Positions 43,601-52,079 of a stretch of DNA of 64,000 nucleotides are shown here, in pieces. Within the stretch, counting starts at the first letter, position 1, and every line of letters begins with the position of its first letter. A program made the translations under genes and the position numbers. Below the pieces are notes generated by a model, which worked only from the letters and a program-made list of their open reading frames with translations, was not told the origin of the DNA and did no database searches. Location of the stretch: contig NZ_JABVEB010000013.1 in the NCBI RefSeq assembly GCF_014323665.1, positions 1 to 64,000 on the forward strand, given 5' to 3'. The stretch is from Actinomadura sp. HBU206391. Lineage in GTDB: Bacteria > Actinomycetota > Actinomycetes > Streptosporangiales > Streptosporangiaceae.

Positions 43601-45178
43601 GTGGTAGCCAGCTACCTGGATCCTGACCTCCTCGTGGTCGGAGGCGGTCCGGCGGGCATCTCAGCCGCCCTGGCGGCGAGCAGGGCGGGTCTGAACGTCC
43701 TGCTCGCCGACGAGCGCCCGACCCTTGGTGGCCAGATCTACAAGCAGCCGGGCCCGGGCTTCACGGTCACGGACCCGGCTGCGATGGACCGCCAGTTCCG
43801 GTACGGCAGATCCCTGATCGAGTCCCTCGACGGCACCGGCGTCGCCGTGCGGCTGCGCACGAGCGTCGTCGCCGTCGAGGGACGGCGGGCGGTGCTGGTC
43901 ACCGAGGGATCCGCCGCGCACACCGTGACGGCACAGCGGATGGTCCTCGCGCCCGGGGCACACGACCGGCCTGTCGCCTTCCCCGGCTGGACCCTGCCCG
44001 GAGTGATCACTGCGGGCGGGCTGCAGACCCTGGCGAAGACCCAGCGTGTGCTGCCGGGCGAGCGGATGCTGTTCGCCGGCTCCGGCCCGGTCGCGCTGGC
44101 GTTCCCCGCCCAGCTGGGCCACTACGGCGCGCACATCGTGGCCGCGCTGGAGGCGGGGCCGGCCCCGCGGCCCGCGGACTTCCTCGCCATCGCACGAGCC
44201 GCTCGCGGCAACACCGCGCTCCTGCGCGATGCCGCCCGCTACCGGAGCCTGCTGCTGAGGCACCGCATCCCGCTGCGGTACGGACGGATCGTCGTGCGCG
44301 CGGAGGGCGACGGCAGGGTCGAACGGGTCGTGCACGCGGCGGTCGACACGGACTGGCGGGTCATCCCCGGCACCGAGCAGAGCGTCGACGTCGATGTGCT
44401 CTGCGTCGGGTACGGGTTCGTCCCGTCGCTGGAGCTCATGCGGCTGGTGGGCTGCGACTTCGACTACCAGGAGGACCTCGGCGGGCATGTCGTGCACCGC
44501 GACGAGTGGCACCGCACGACCGTCGACGGCGTCTATGCCGCCGGCGACGGCGCCGGCGTCGAGGGGTCGTTCGTCGCGATCGACGAGGGCCGCATCGCCG
44601 GTCTCGCCGCCGCGATGGACGCCGGCGTGATCGGTGCGGACGATGCCGTCGCCGAGGCGGCGCCCGCCCGGCACCGGCTGGCCCGCCGCCGCGCGCTGAA
44701 CGCCGCGACCACCCGGCTGTACCGCGTGGGCCCCGGCATCTTCGAACTGTCCACCGACGACACGGTGATCTGCCGGTGCGAGGCCGTCCGCCAGCGCGAC
44801 CTGGCGCCCGCGATCGACTCGACCGACGACGTCAACGTGGTGAAGGCCTTCACCCGGGCCGGCATGGGCCTGTGCCAGGGCAAGAACTGCCAGCGCCAGG
44901 TGGCCTCGCTCATCGCCCGACGGCACGGCCGCCCGGTCGCGGACATCGCACCTGCCACGCCGCGCATGCCGGTACGGCCGGTGCCGATCAGCGCGCTGGC
45001 CGACCACTCGATCGTGGGACCGACTCTGTTCCTCGCCGACGACGCCGTACCGGAAGACGCCGCATCGGTCGGCCCCGCATCGGTCGGCACCGCATCGGAT
45101 GACGCCGCACCGGTCGGCACCGGGTCAGATGACACCGGATCGGCCGGCACCACGGCAGAGGGAACGGGGGAGCCGTGA
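43601..45178 (+). CDS. FAD/[2Fe-2S] amino-acid dehydrogenase, alpha subunit (HcnB/OoxA/HypO-like)
   Basis: A 525-residue flavoprotein with GGGPAGISAALAASRAG at residues 14-30, LGGQIYKQPGPGF near 47, and the second dinucleotide site AGSGPVALAFPAQL near 162. A BFD-like Fe-S segment (VICRCEAV, then MGLCQGKNCQRQVA) near 390-430 supplies four cysteines. It matches the large subunit of opine, hydroxyproline and HCN-type dehydrogenases, and the beta (45175) and gamma (47358) genes follow, so the complex oxidises an amine or imino acid and passes electrons to the membrane. The last 40 residues are a low-complexity pentapeptide-repeat tail absent from relatives. Confidence 0.88.
   Translation: MVASYLDPDLLVVGGGPAGISAALAASRAGLNVLLADERPTLGGQIYKQPGPGFTVTDPAAMDRQFRYGRSLIESLDGTGVAVRLRTSVVAVEGRRAVLVTEGSAAHTVTAQRMVLAPGAHDRPVAFPGWTLPGVITAGGLQTLAKTQRVLPGERMLFAGSGPVALAFPAQLGHYGAHIVAALEAGPAPRPADFLAIARAARGNTALLRDAARYRSLLLRHRIPLRYGRIVVRAEGDGRVERVVHAAVDTDWRVIPGTEQSVDVDVLCVGYGFVPSLELMRLVGCDFDYQEDLGGHVVHRDEWHRTTVDGVYAAGDGAGVEGSFVAIDEGRIAGLAAAMDAGVIGADDAVAEAAPARHRLARRRALNAATTRLYRVGPGIFELSTDDTVICRCEAVRQRDLAPAIDSTDDVNVVKAFTRAGMGLCQGKNCQRQVASLIARRHGRPVADIAPATPRMPVRPVPISALADHSIVGPTLFLADDAVPEDAASVGPASVGTASDDAAPVGTGSDDTGSAGTTAEGTGEP
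45060..45149 (+). repeat. Six 15-bp coding repeats at the end of the alpha subunit gene
   Basis: Six imperfect 15-base units of the form CCGCATCGGTCGGCA encode pentapeptides such as ASVGP, ASVGT, ASDDA, APVGT, GSDDT and GSAGT. They form a disordered C-terminal tail just before the beta subunit gene. Confidence 0.75.
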
Positions 45179-46407
45179 CCGACGCACTAGCCACCCAGCG
45201 CTGGGTGCCCGCGGAGAGCAGCCGCGCACCGCTGCCGTCGAGCACCGACGTGCTCGTCGTCGGTGGCGGCATCGCGGGTGCGGCGATGGCCTACCACCTG
45301 GCCAAGGCCGGTGTGGAGGTCACGCTCGTGGAGCGGGGCGAGCTCAACCGCGAGGCGTCCGGAACCAACGCCGGCAGCTTCCATCTGCAGCTGGCCATCC
45401 ACCAGCTGTCCGGCCAGGGCGCCGCGGCCGACCGTGAGCGGCTGCTGGCCGAGGCCAGGCTGAGCCTGAAGGCGTTCGCGGTATGGCAGGAGCTCGGAGC
45501 GGAACTCGACGCCCCGCTCGACGTCCACCTGACCGGTGGATGGATGGTCGCCGAGACCCCGGAGCAACTGCGGACACTGCGTGACAAGTACGAGCTGGAG
45601 CAGCTCGCCGGGATCGAGACCGAGGTCGTCACCGGCGACGAGCTGCGGCAGCGTGCCCCGTTCCTGTCCGACACCGTCATCGGCGCGACCTACTGCCCGC
45701 TCGAAGGGCACGCCAATCCGCTGATCGTGGCGCCGCTGTACGCGCTGCGCGCCTCGCAGCACGGGGCCGTGATCCGCACCCATACCGAGGTGCTGGGCAT
45801 CGACGTGACCGCGGCGACCGGCGCCCGGCGGTTCACCGTGCACACCGACGCCGGCTCGATCGACGCCCACCGCGTCGTCGACTGCGCGGGCGCCTGGGCC
45901 GGTGAGCTGGCCGCGATGGTGGGCCTGCGGCTGCCCGTGCGCAGCGAGGGTCTGCACGTCAACGTGACCGAGCCCCGACCCCGGCTGCTCACGCCCATGG
46001 TGCAGCACATCGGCCGCCGGCTGACGCTCAAGCAGACCGAGCAGAACACGTTCATCATCGGCGGAGGCTGGCCCTCGCCCGCCGCCCCGCGCCCCGAGCG
46101 CTATCCGACGAGCTGGCACAGCGCGGCGGGCAGCACGGCGGTGGCGGTGTCGGTCGTGCCCGCGCTCGCGGACGTCCGGGTGGTGCGCACCTGGTCCGGC
46201 GTGATCGTGTTCACCGACGACTTCTCGCCCGTCGTCGGCGAGTCGGTCCGGGTGCCCGGATTCCACGCCTGTGTCTCGTCGACCGGCTTCACCTTCAGCC
46301 CGCTGCTCGCCCACCGACTGGCCGAGCACATGGTCGCGCCGTCGGCGTCCCGGCGCTTTCCCGAGAGGTACGCGCTCGACCGCGCGACGCCCGGCACCAC
46401 GTCCTGA
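45175..46407 (+). CDS. D-amino-acid-oxidase-family dehydrogenase, beta subunit (HcnC/OoxB/HypX-like)
   Basis: A 410-residue FAD protein of the DAO family: VLVVGGGIAGAAMAYHLAKA near residue 25, the ERGELNREASGTNAGSFHLQ substrate-side stretch, and the end SFVVGESVR-type region (DDFSPVVGESVRVPGFHACV) near 345. It should hold the substrate oxidation site and acts with the alpha and gamma subunits. GTG 45175 overlaps the alpha stop by 4 bp. The complex resembles D-hydroxyproline dehydrogenase, which makes pyrroline-4-hydroxy-2-carboxylate, but sarcosine-, opine- or octopine-type substrates are also possible. Confidence 0.87.
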   Translation: MTDALATQRWVPAESSRAPLPSSTDVLVVGGGIAGAAMAYHLAKAGVEVTLVERGELNREASGTNAGSFHLQLAIHQLSGQGAAADRERLLAEARLSLKAFAVWQELGAELDAPLDVHLTGGWMVAETPEQLRTLRDKYELEQLAGIETEVVTGDELRQRAPFLSDTVIGATYCPLEGHANPLIVAPLYALRASQHGAVIRTHTEVLGIDVTAATGARRFTVHTDAGSIDAHRVVDCAGAWAGELAAMVGLRLPVRSEGLHVNVTEPRPRLLTPMVQHIGRRLTLKQTEQNTFIIGGGWPSPAAPRPERYPTSWHSAAGSTAVAVSVVPALADVRVVRTWSGVIVFTDDFSPVVGESVRVPGFHACVSSTGFTFSPLLAHRLAEHMVAPSASRRFPERYALDRATPGTTS

Positions 46408-46419
46408 TTGGAGAGGTTC

Positions 46420-47361
46420 ATGGACCGCAACGATGTCGACTGGCAGGGGTACTTCCCGGCCTTCGTCACCCCCTTCACCGAGTCGGGCGACCTCGACCTC
46501 GACACCCTCCGTGCGCTGGTGGACCACTACGCGGCCGAGGGCATGCACGGCATCGTGGTCAACGGAACGTGCGGCGAGTGGTTCTCGCAGACGGCGCAGG
46601 AGCGCCGCGCGGTCGCCGAGACCGCCGTCGCGCAGACGGCCGGGCGGATGCGCGTGCTCGTGGGCTGCACCGCCTACACCGCCAAGGAGACCGCCGAGTT
46701 CGCCCGCCACGCGCTCGCGGCGGGTGCCGACGGCGTGCTCGCGTCGCCGCCCCCGTACGCCAAGCTGTTCCCCGACGAGGTGATCGAGTTCTACCGGGAC
46801 CTCGACGCGGCGGTCGAGGGGCCGATCGCGGTCTACAACTGGCCGCACGGCAGCGGTGTCGACATCGGCACCGACCTCGCCGACCGGCTCGCCGACATCG
46901 ACCAGATCGTCGCCATCAAGGACAGCACTCCCGACGCCGACCAGTTCTTCGAGACCTCGCGCCGCGTGCGCGACCGGGTGCGGGTCTTCGGGCCCTACAT
47001 GAGTGTCCGGGGGCTCGAGGTGCTGCGAACCGAGGGCGGGGACGGCACCGTCGGCGGTGGCTCCCTGCACGGGCGTCCCGACCCCGAGTTCTGGGAGTCG
47101 TACTGGCGCGGTGACTACGACGGCCCGCGCGCCCACGCGGTGGCGGGGGACCGGCTCTTCCCCAAGCTCTGGCTGCCCGGTGGCTGGGCGGGCAAGTACG
47201 GCGCGTACCAGAGCCAGCTGAAGGCGCTGATGACGATGCTCGGCCAGCCGGCCGGACATGTCCGCCGGCCGCGCCTGCCCGTGACCGACCCGGCGAGCCT
47301 GCGCAGCATGCGCGCCGTGCTCGTCGAGGAGGGTCTGCTGCCGGAGGTGGCCGAGTCGTGA
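46420..47361 (+). CDS. Dihydrodipicolinate-synthase-family lyase/deaminase (HypD-like)
   Basis: A 313-residue TIM-barrel lyase. The active-site parts are NGTCGEWFS near residue 48, the Tyr in IAVYNWPHG near 140, and the Schiff-base lysine in IVAIKDSTPD near 168. In hydroxyproline catabolism a homologue (1-pyrroline-4-hydroxy-2-carboxylate deaminase) releases ammonia to give 2-oxoglutarate semialdehyde, and its location between the dehydrogenase subunit genes supports that kind of step. ATG 46420 has GAGAGG upstream. Confidence 0.85.
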   Translation: MDRNDVDWQGYFPAFVTPFTESGDLDLDTLRALVDHYAAEGMHGIVVNGTCGEWFSQTAQERRAVAETAVAQTAGRMRVLVGCTAYTAKETAEFARHALAAGADGVLASPPPYAKLFPDEVIEFYRDLDAAVEGPIAVYNWPHGSGVDIGTDLADRLADIDQIVAIKDSTPDADQFFETSRRVRDRVRVFGPYMSVRGLEVLRTEGGDGTVGGGSLHGRPDPEFWESYWRGDYDGPRAHAVAGDRLFPKLWLPGGWAGKYGAYQSQLKALMTMLGQPAGHVRRPRLPVTDPASLRSMRAVLVEEGLLPEVAES

Positions 47362-47717
47362 CGATCAGACGGCCCCGGCTCGCGGCGGGGCGGGGCCTCG
47401 AACGCGGGCCGGCGGTGACCATCACGGTCGACGGCCGGCCCACACCGGCCTACCTGGGCGAGAGCGTGGCGGCGGCGCTGATGGCCGACGGCGATCTGTC
47501 CACCCGGACGGCCCTGGACGGCGAGCCGCGCGGCCTGTTCTGCGGCATGGGCGTGTGCTTCGACTGCCTGGTGATCGTCGACGGCGTGGCCGGGACCCGG
47601 GCCTGCGTCACATGGGTCCGCGACGGCATGGACGTCGCCCGCCAGGACCATCCGGGGCTGCGCCGCGAGAGCGCCGAGGCATCCGGCGATGGCCCAGGCC
47701 GTGCGTCCGACGGCTGA
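47358..47717 (+). CDS. [2Fe-2S] ferredoxin-like gamma subunit (HcnA/OoxC-like)
   Basis: A 119-residue protein with the plant-type ferredoxin-like cluster site in GLFCGMGVCFDCLV and TRACVTWV (C-x4-C-x2-C plus a distal Cys). It is the small electron-transfer subunit of the FAD amino-acid dehydrogenase. The start GTG 47358 overlaps the lyase stop (GTGA). The separation of this subunit from alpha and beta by the lyase gene is unusual but keeps all four genes in one operon. The first 15 residues are basic. Confidence 0.85.
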   Translation: MTIRRPRLAAGRGLERGPAVTITVDGRPTPAYLGESVAAALMADGDLSTRTALDGEPRGLFCGMGVCFDCLVIVDGVAGTRACVTWVRDGMDVARQDHPGLRRESAEASGDGPGRASDG

Positions 47718-47862
47718 GCCCGACGGCACCCGAGCCGCCGGGCGTCCCGGCGTACCGGCGGCAGCGCCGGCGCACGGTTCGGGCGCCGGCCCGCCGGGCG
47801 TTCTGGCCGTGGGGGCGGCCGCCGAGCCGGCGGGCGTCTCGGCGGCCGGAGCGGACGGCGGG

Positions 47863-49368
47863 TCAGCCGCCGAGACCGTCGACGCAGAGGTACTTCAGCT
47901 CGGTGAACTCGTCGAGGCCGTGCCGGGAGCCCTCCCGGCCCACGCCCGACTCCTTCACGCCTCCGAACGGCGCTCCCTCGTAGGAGATCAGTCCGGTGTT
48001 CACACCGACGACGCCGAACTCGAGGGCCTCGCCGACCCGCCACATCCGGCCCAGGTCGGTGGTGAAGAAGTACGAGGCGAGACCGAACGGCGTGTCGTTG
48101 GCGATCGCGATCGCCTCGTCCTCGGTGTCGAACTCGATGACGGCGGCCACCGGGCCGAACGTCTCCTCGCGGGCCACCAGCATGTCGGGCCGTACGCCGG
48201 TGAGCAGCGTGGGTTCGAAGTACGTGTGACCGAGCGGGTGCCGGTCGCCGCCGCTGAGCACGGTGGCCCCGCCGGCGACGGCGTCGCCGATGTGCCGCCG
48301 CACCTTCTCGACCGCGGCCTCCGAGATCAGCGGTCCCTGTTCGGACCCGTCCTCGAAGCCGTTGCCGACGGTCAGCGCCTCGATCGCCGTACGGAAGCGC
48401 TCGACGAAGGCGTCGTGGATGCCGGACTGCACGATGACCCGGTTCGCGCACACGCAGGTCTGCCCGGCGTTGCGGAACTTCGACGCCATCGCACCGGCGA
48501 CCGCCGTGTCGAGGTCGGCGTCGTCGAACACGATGAGCGGAGCGTTGCCGCCGAGCTCGAGCGCGACCTTCTTGACCGTCTGCGCGCTCTGGGCCATCAG
48601 CAGCTTGCCGACCTCGGTCGAGCCGGTGAAGCTCAGCGCCCGGACCGATGGGTGCGAGGTCAGAATCTCGCCGATCATCGCCGGCCGGCCCGACACGACG
48701 CTGAGCACACCGTTCGGGATCCCGGCCCTGGCGGCGAGTTCGGCGAGCGCGGTGGCCGACAGCGGCGTCTCCTCGGCCGGCTTGATGATCATCGGGCAGC
48801 CGGCCGCCAGCGCGGGCCCGGCCTTACGCAGGATCATCGCCGACGGGAAGTTCCACGGCGTGATCGCCGCAGTCACGCCGACCGGCTGTCGCATGGTGAG
48901 CAGCCGGCGCCCGGCCACGTTCGTCGGGATGACGTCGCCGTAGGCGCGTTTGCACTCTTCGGCGTACCACTCGACGAAGCCGGCGCCGTAGAGGATCTCG
49001 CCGCGCGCCTCGGCGAAGGGCTTCCCCTGCTCCGCGACGAGGATCGTCGCCAGGTCGTCGGCGTTGGCGACGATGAGGTCGTACCACCGGCGCATGACGC
49101 GCGCGCGTGCGATCGCGGTCATCGCGCCCCAGGCCGGAGCCGCCGCCTCGGCCGCGTCGATGGCGCGCCGGACGTCGGCGCCGGTCGCGTCGGCCATGCG
49201 CGCGATGACCGCGCCGGTGGCGGGGTCGACGACGTCGCTGCGCTCTCCGGCCGAGCCGGGCGTCCAGACGCCGTCGATGAAGAGGTCTTCCCGCAACAGG
49301 TCCGCGTCGCCCAGGTGAGAGCGCAGTCGAGAGCGGTCGAAGGTCGAGTCCACGGCGTCAGCCTCCAT
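47863..49368 (-). CDS. Succinate-semialdehyde-type aldehyde dehydrogenase
   Basis: A 501-residue NAD(P) aldehyde dehydrogenase of the GabD/2-oxoglutarate-semialdehyde type. It shows ITPWNFPSAMILRKAGPALA near residue 160, the general-base Glu in ALELGGNAPLIVF near 268, catalytic Cys in NAGQTCVCANR near 302, and EETFGPVAAVIEF near 402. The 40-residue N-terminal lead is longer than usual. It could oxidise the semialdehyde from the lyase at 46420 or from the aminotransferase at 49557, from which it diverges. ATG 49368 has no clear ribosome site. Confidence 0.9.
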   Translation of the reverse strand: MEADAVDSTFDRSRLRSHLGDADLLREDLFIDGVWTPGSAGERSDVVDPATGAVIARMADATGADVRRAIDAAEAAAPAWGAMTAIARARVMRRWYDLIVANADDLATILVAEQGKPFAEARGEILYGAGFVEWYAEECKRAYGDVIPTNVAGRRLLTMRQPVGVTAAITPWNFPSAMILRKAGPALAAGCPMIIKPAEETPLSATALAELAARAGIPNGVLSVVSGRPAMIGEILTSHPSVRALSFTGSTEVGKLLMAQSAQTVKKVALELGGNAPLIVFDDADLDTAVAGAMASKFRNAGQTCVCANRVIVQSGIHDAFVERFRTAIEALTVGNGFEDGSEQGPLISEAAVEKVRRHIGDAVAGGATVLSGGDRHPLGHTYFEPTLLTGVRPDMLVAREETFGPVAAVIEFDTEDEAIAIANDTPFGLASYFFTTDLGRMWRVGEALEFGVVGVNTGLISYEGAPFGGVKESGVGREGSRHGLDEFTELKYLCVDGLGG

Positions 49369-49375
49369 GCTCGAA

Positions 49376-49428
49376 TATCCGGCAAATCCGACGAGATAGC
49401 ACTTGTCCGGCGACCCAGTGGCCGGATA
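49376..49428. promoter_or_regulatory. Inverted TATCCGGC dyad between divergent ALDH and aminotransferase genes
   Basis: TATCCGGC (49376-49383) and GCCGGATA (49421-49428) are exact inverses 37 bases apart, with a related TGTCCGGC at 49405-49412. They lie in the 188-base divergent region, close to the aldehyde dehydrogenase start. A shared operator is likely, though no dedicated regulator gene is adjacent. Confidence 0.45.
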
Positions 49429-49556
49429 GCGGGCAACGGTACGCTACGCGGCCATTTATTGCTACATTGGCCTCGCGGTCGCCGGCTCGGTCCCCCGACC
49501 CCCTCCCATTCGACACACCGACCCTCCCCACACCGACTTCACGGATGCAGGCGCCA

Positions 49557-50927
49557 ATGACGATCGAGGACATCGACAAAGAGTTCTTCTTCCACCCGTT
49601 CACGCATGCGCGCGAGCATGAGCGGACCGGCCCCCTGACCATCGCCCTCGGGCACGGATCGACGCTGACGGACACGCGCGGCCGGACCTATCTGGACGCG
49701 ATGGCCGGCCTGTGGTGCGTCAACATCGGCTACGGCAACGCCGAGATGGCAGAGACGCTGCGCGCCCAGACGGAGCGGCTGGCGTACTACCACACGTTCG
49801 CGTCGATGGGGAACGAGCCGGTCGCGCGGCTGGCGCAGCGGCTCATCGCGATGGCGCCGGGCGCGATGTCGAAGGTCTTCTTCGGGAACAGCGGCTCCGA
49901 CGCCAACGACACGCACGTCAAGCTGGTCTGGTACTACAACAACGTCCTCGGCCGGCCGCAGAAGAAGAAGATCATCTCGCGCAACCGCGGCTACCACGGG
50001 GTGACGGTGATGTCCGGGAGCCTGTGCGGCCTGCCCGGCATGCACGCCGGGTTCGATCTGCCGCTGCCGATGGTGCACTTCGTCCGCGCGCCACACCGGC
50101 TGTGGGAGCAGGAGGCGGGGCAGAGCGAGGAGGAGTTCGTCCAAGGGCTCGCCGACGAACTCGAGCAACTGATCCTCGCCGAGGGCCCGGACACCGTGGC
50201 CGCCTTCATCGCCGAGCCCCTCCAGGCCGCCGGCGGCGTCATCGTCCCGCCCGCGTCGTACTTCCCCGCGATCCAGGAAGTGCTGCGCCGGTACGACGTA
50301 CTGCTGATCGCCGACGAGGTCGTCTGCGGCTTTGGCCGGCTCGGCGAGAACTTCGGCTCGGAGGTCTTCGGGCTGCGACCCGACCTCATCACCGTCGCCA
50401 AGGGCATCACGTCGGCGTACATGCCGCTCTCGGCGAGCCTGGTCTCCGAGGCCGTGTGGGATGTGATCGCCAGCGGGTCGGAGAAGTACGGCGTCTTCAG
50501 CCACGGCTACACCTACTCGGCGCACCCGCTCGCCGCGGCGGCGGCCATGACCAACCTCGACATCATCGAGCGCGACGGGCTCATCCCGCAGGCCAAGGCG
50601 CGTGGCGAGTATCTCGCCGAGCGGCTGCGGGCCGAGTTCGGCGGCCACCCGCTGGTGGGCGAGGTACGCGGTCACGGCCTGGTCGGCGCGGTCGAGTTCG
50701 TCAAGTCCACGGACCCGCTGACGGCCTTCGACCCGGCACTGAAGGTGTCGGCCGCGGTCGTACGGCGCAGCCGGGAACTCGGTGTGATCACCCGGGCCCT
50801 CCCGTCGGCCGACACGATCTCGTTCTCGCCCCCGTTCGTGGTGACCGAGGCCGAGATCGACGAGATGGCGGCGGCGACGAGACGGGCGCTGGACGACGTG
50901 GCGGCGGAGCTTCGCCTGCTGCCATGA
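49557..50927 (+). CDS. Class III (omega) aminotransferase
   Basis: A 456-residue PLP enzyme: FFFHPFTHAREHERTGPLTI at the start, FGNSGSDANDTHVKLVWYYN near residue 110, ADEVVCGFGRLGENFG near 250, the PLP lysine in ITVAKGITSAYMPL near 283, and GYTYSAHPLAAAAAMTNL near 320. It is nearest in style to taurine/putrescine/beta-alanine:pyruvate transaminases, which act on terminal amines. ATG 49557 gives the usual start; ATG 49545 is possible. It begins the second rightward operon with overlapping genes downstream, and diverges from the semialdehyde dehydrogenase, a classic pairing for omega-amino acids. Confidence 0.9.
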   Translation: MTIEDIDKEFFFHPFTHAREHERTGPLTIALGHGSTLTDTRGRTYLDAMAGLWCVNIGYGNAEMAETLRAQTERLAYYHTFASMGNEPVARLAQRLIAMAPGAMSKVFFGNSGSDANDTHVKLVWYYNNVLGRPQKKKIISRNRGYHGVTVMSGSLCGLPGMHAGFDLPLPMVHFVRAPHRLWEQEAGQSEEEFVQGLADELEQLILAEGPDTVAAFIAEPLQAAGGVIVPPASYFPAIQEVLRRYDVLLIADEVVCGFGRLGENFGSEVFGLRPDLITVAKGITSAYMPLSASLVSEAVWDVIASGSEKYGVFSHGYTYSAHPLAAAAAMTNLDIIERDGLIPQAKARGEYLAERLRAEFGGHPLVGEVRGHGLVGAVEFVKSTDPLTAFDPALKVSAAVVRRSRELGVITRALPSADTISFSPPFVVTEAEIDEMAAATRRALDDVAAELRLLP

Positions 50928-52048
50928 CCGAAGGACCCTCGCTTGGCGTCGTCGTCAACCCGATCGCCGGGATGGGCGGCCGGGTCGGTCTGCACGGCAC
51001 CGACGGGCCGGCGCTCGACGCCGCGGTGCGCCGGGGCGCCGAGGCCGTCGCCCCGCATCGCGCGCGCCGCGCGCTGAACCGCCTGCACGGGCTCGCGCCG
51101 GCCGTGCCGGTCGTCGCCGTCGAAGGGCCGATGGGCACCGACCATCTGACCGGCGACGGCTGGACCGTGCGTACGCTGCACCGCGCCCGTACCGGACCCA
51201 CCACGGCGGCGGACACCCGCGACGCCGCGCGGGCGATGGTGGAGTCGGGCGTCTCGCTCCTGATGTTCGTCGGCGGTGACGGCACGGCCCGCGACGTCGT
51301 CGACGCGGTGGGCGCCGCCGTGCCCGTGCTCGGCGTGCCGTCGGGAGTGAAGATGCACTCCGGCGTGTTCGCGACCGGGCCGGAGGCCGCGGGTGAGACC
51401 GCGGCGCGCTATCTCGCGGAACCCGCCCGCTTCGGCTGTGTCGACGCCGAGGTGGTCGATCTCGCCGGCGGGGACGGGGCATCGCCGGCCACACCCCGGA
51501 TGTTCGGTATCGCGAGGGTGCCCGACGCGAGGGGTTCCCTGCAGCGCGCCAAGGCGGTCGCCGGCGGGGCCGACGACGCCGACCTCGTCGCGTTGGGCCG
51601 CGAGGTGGCCCGCGAGATGCCCGCCGACCGGCTGTACCTGCTCGGGCCGGGTACCACGGTGGCACACGTCAACGCCGCCCTGGGCCTGCCCGCGTCGCCG
51701 CTGGGCGTCGACGCCGTTCTGGGCGGGCGCCTGCTCGCCGCCGACGCGAGCGAGGCGGAACTGCTGTCGCTGCTGCTGCGGCACCCGTCGGCGACGCTGG
51801 TGCTCGGCGTCGTGGGCGGCCAGGGGTTCCTGCTCGGGCGGGGCAACCAGCAGATCAGCGCCGCCGTGCTCGCGGCGGTCGGCACCGACAACATCGAGAT
51901 CCTCGCCGCACGCGGCAAGGTGGCCGCGCTCGATCCGCCGACGCTGCGGATCGACGTCGGCGACGAGCACGCGACCGCTCCGATCACCGGTTACCGCAAG
52001 GTTCGCACGGGGCGGGGCAGGAGCACCGTCTTGCGGATCGTGGCCTAG
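50924..52048 (+). CDS. AcoX / ATP-NAD-kinase-like protein
   Basis: A 374-residue protein of the NAD-kinase superfamily, AcoX branch: the lead LGVVVNPIAGMGGRVGLHGT, the diphosphate-site motif LLMFVGGDGTARDVVDAV near residue 105, GVPSGVKMHSGVFATGP near 135, and GGQGFLLGRGNQQISAAVL near 290. AcoX-like proteins have no settled activity; some members of this group phosphorylate NAD or a small molecule. Its placement between an aminotransferase and a P-protein-like pair (4-bp overlap upstream) suggests a metabolic kinase step or cofactor supply for the same pathway. Confidence 0.82.
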   Translation: MTEGPSLGVVVNPIAGMGGRVGLHGTDGPALDAAVRRGAEAVAPHRARRALNRLHGLAPAVPVVAVEGPMGTDHLTGDGWTVRTLHRARTGPTTAADTRDAARAMVESGVSLLMFVGGDGTARDVVDAVGAAVPVLGVPSGVKMHSGVFATGPEAAGETAARYLAEPARFGCVDAEVVDLAGGDGASPATPRMFGIARVPDARGSLQRAKAVAGGADDADLVALGREVAREMPADRLYLLGPGTTVAHVNAALGLPASPLGVDAVLGGRLLAADASEAELLSLLLRHPSATLVLGVVGGQGFLLGRGNQQISAAVLAAVGTDNIEILAARGKVAALDPPTLRIDVGDEHATAPITGYRKVRTGRGRSTVLRIVA

Positions 52049-52079
52049 CCGGCAACGCGCACAGAAGGGAACCGTGACC

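Noticed and set aside
45187-47259. A 690-codon frame antisense to the dehydrogenase beta subunit and lyase genes
   Set aside because: Composition is biased and repetitive, there is no ribosome site, and the sense strand encodes two conserved enzymes.
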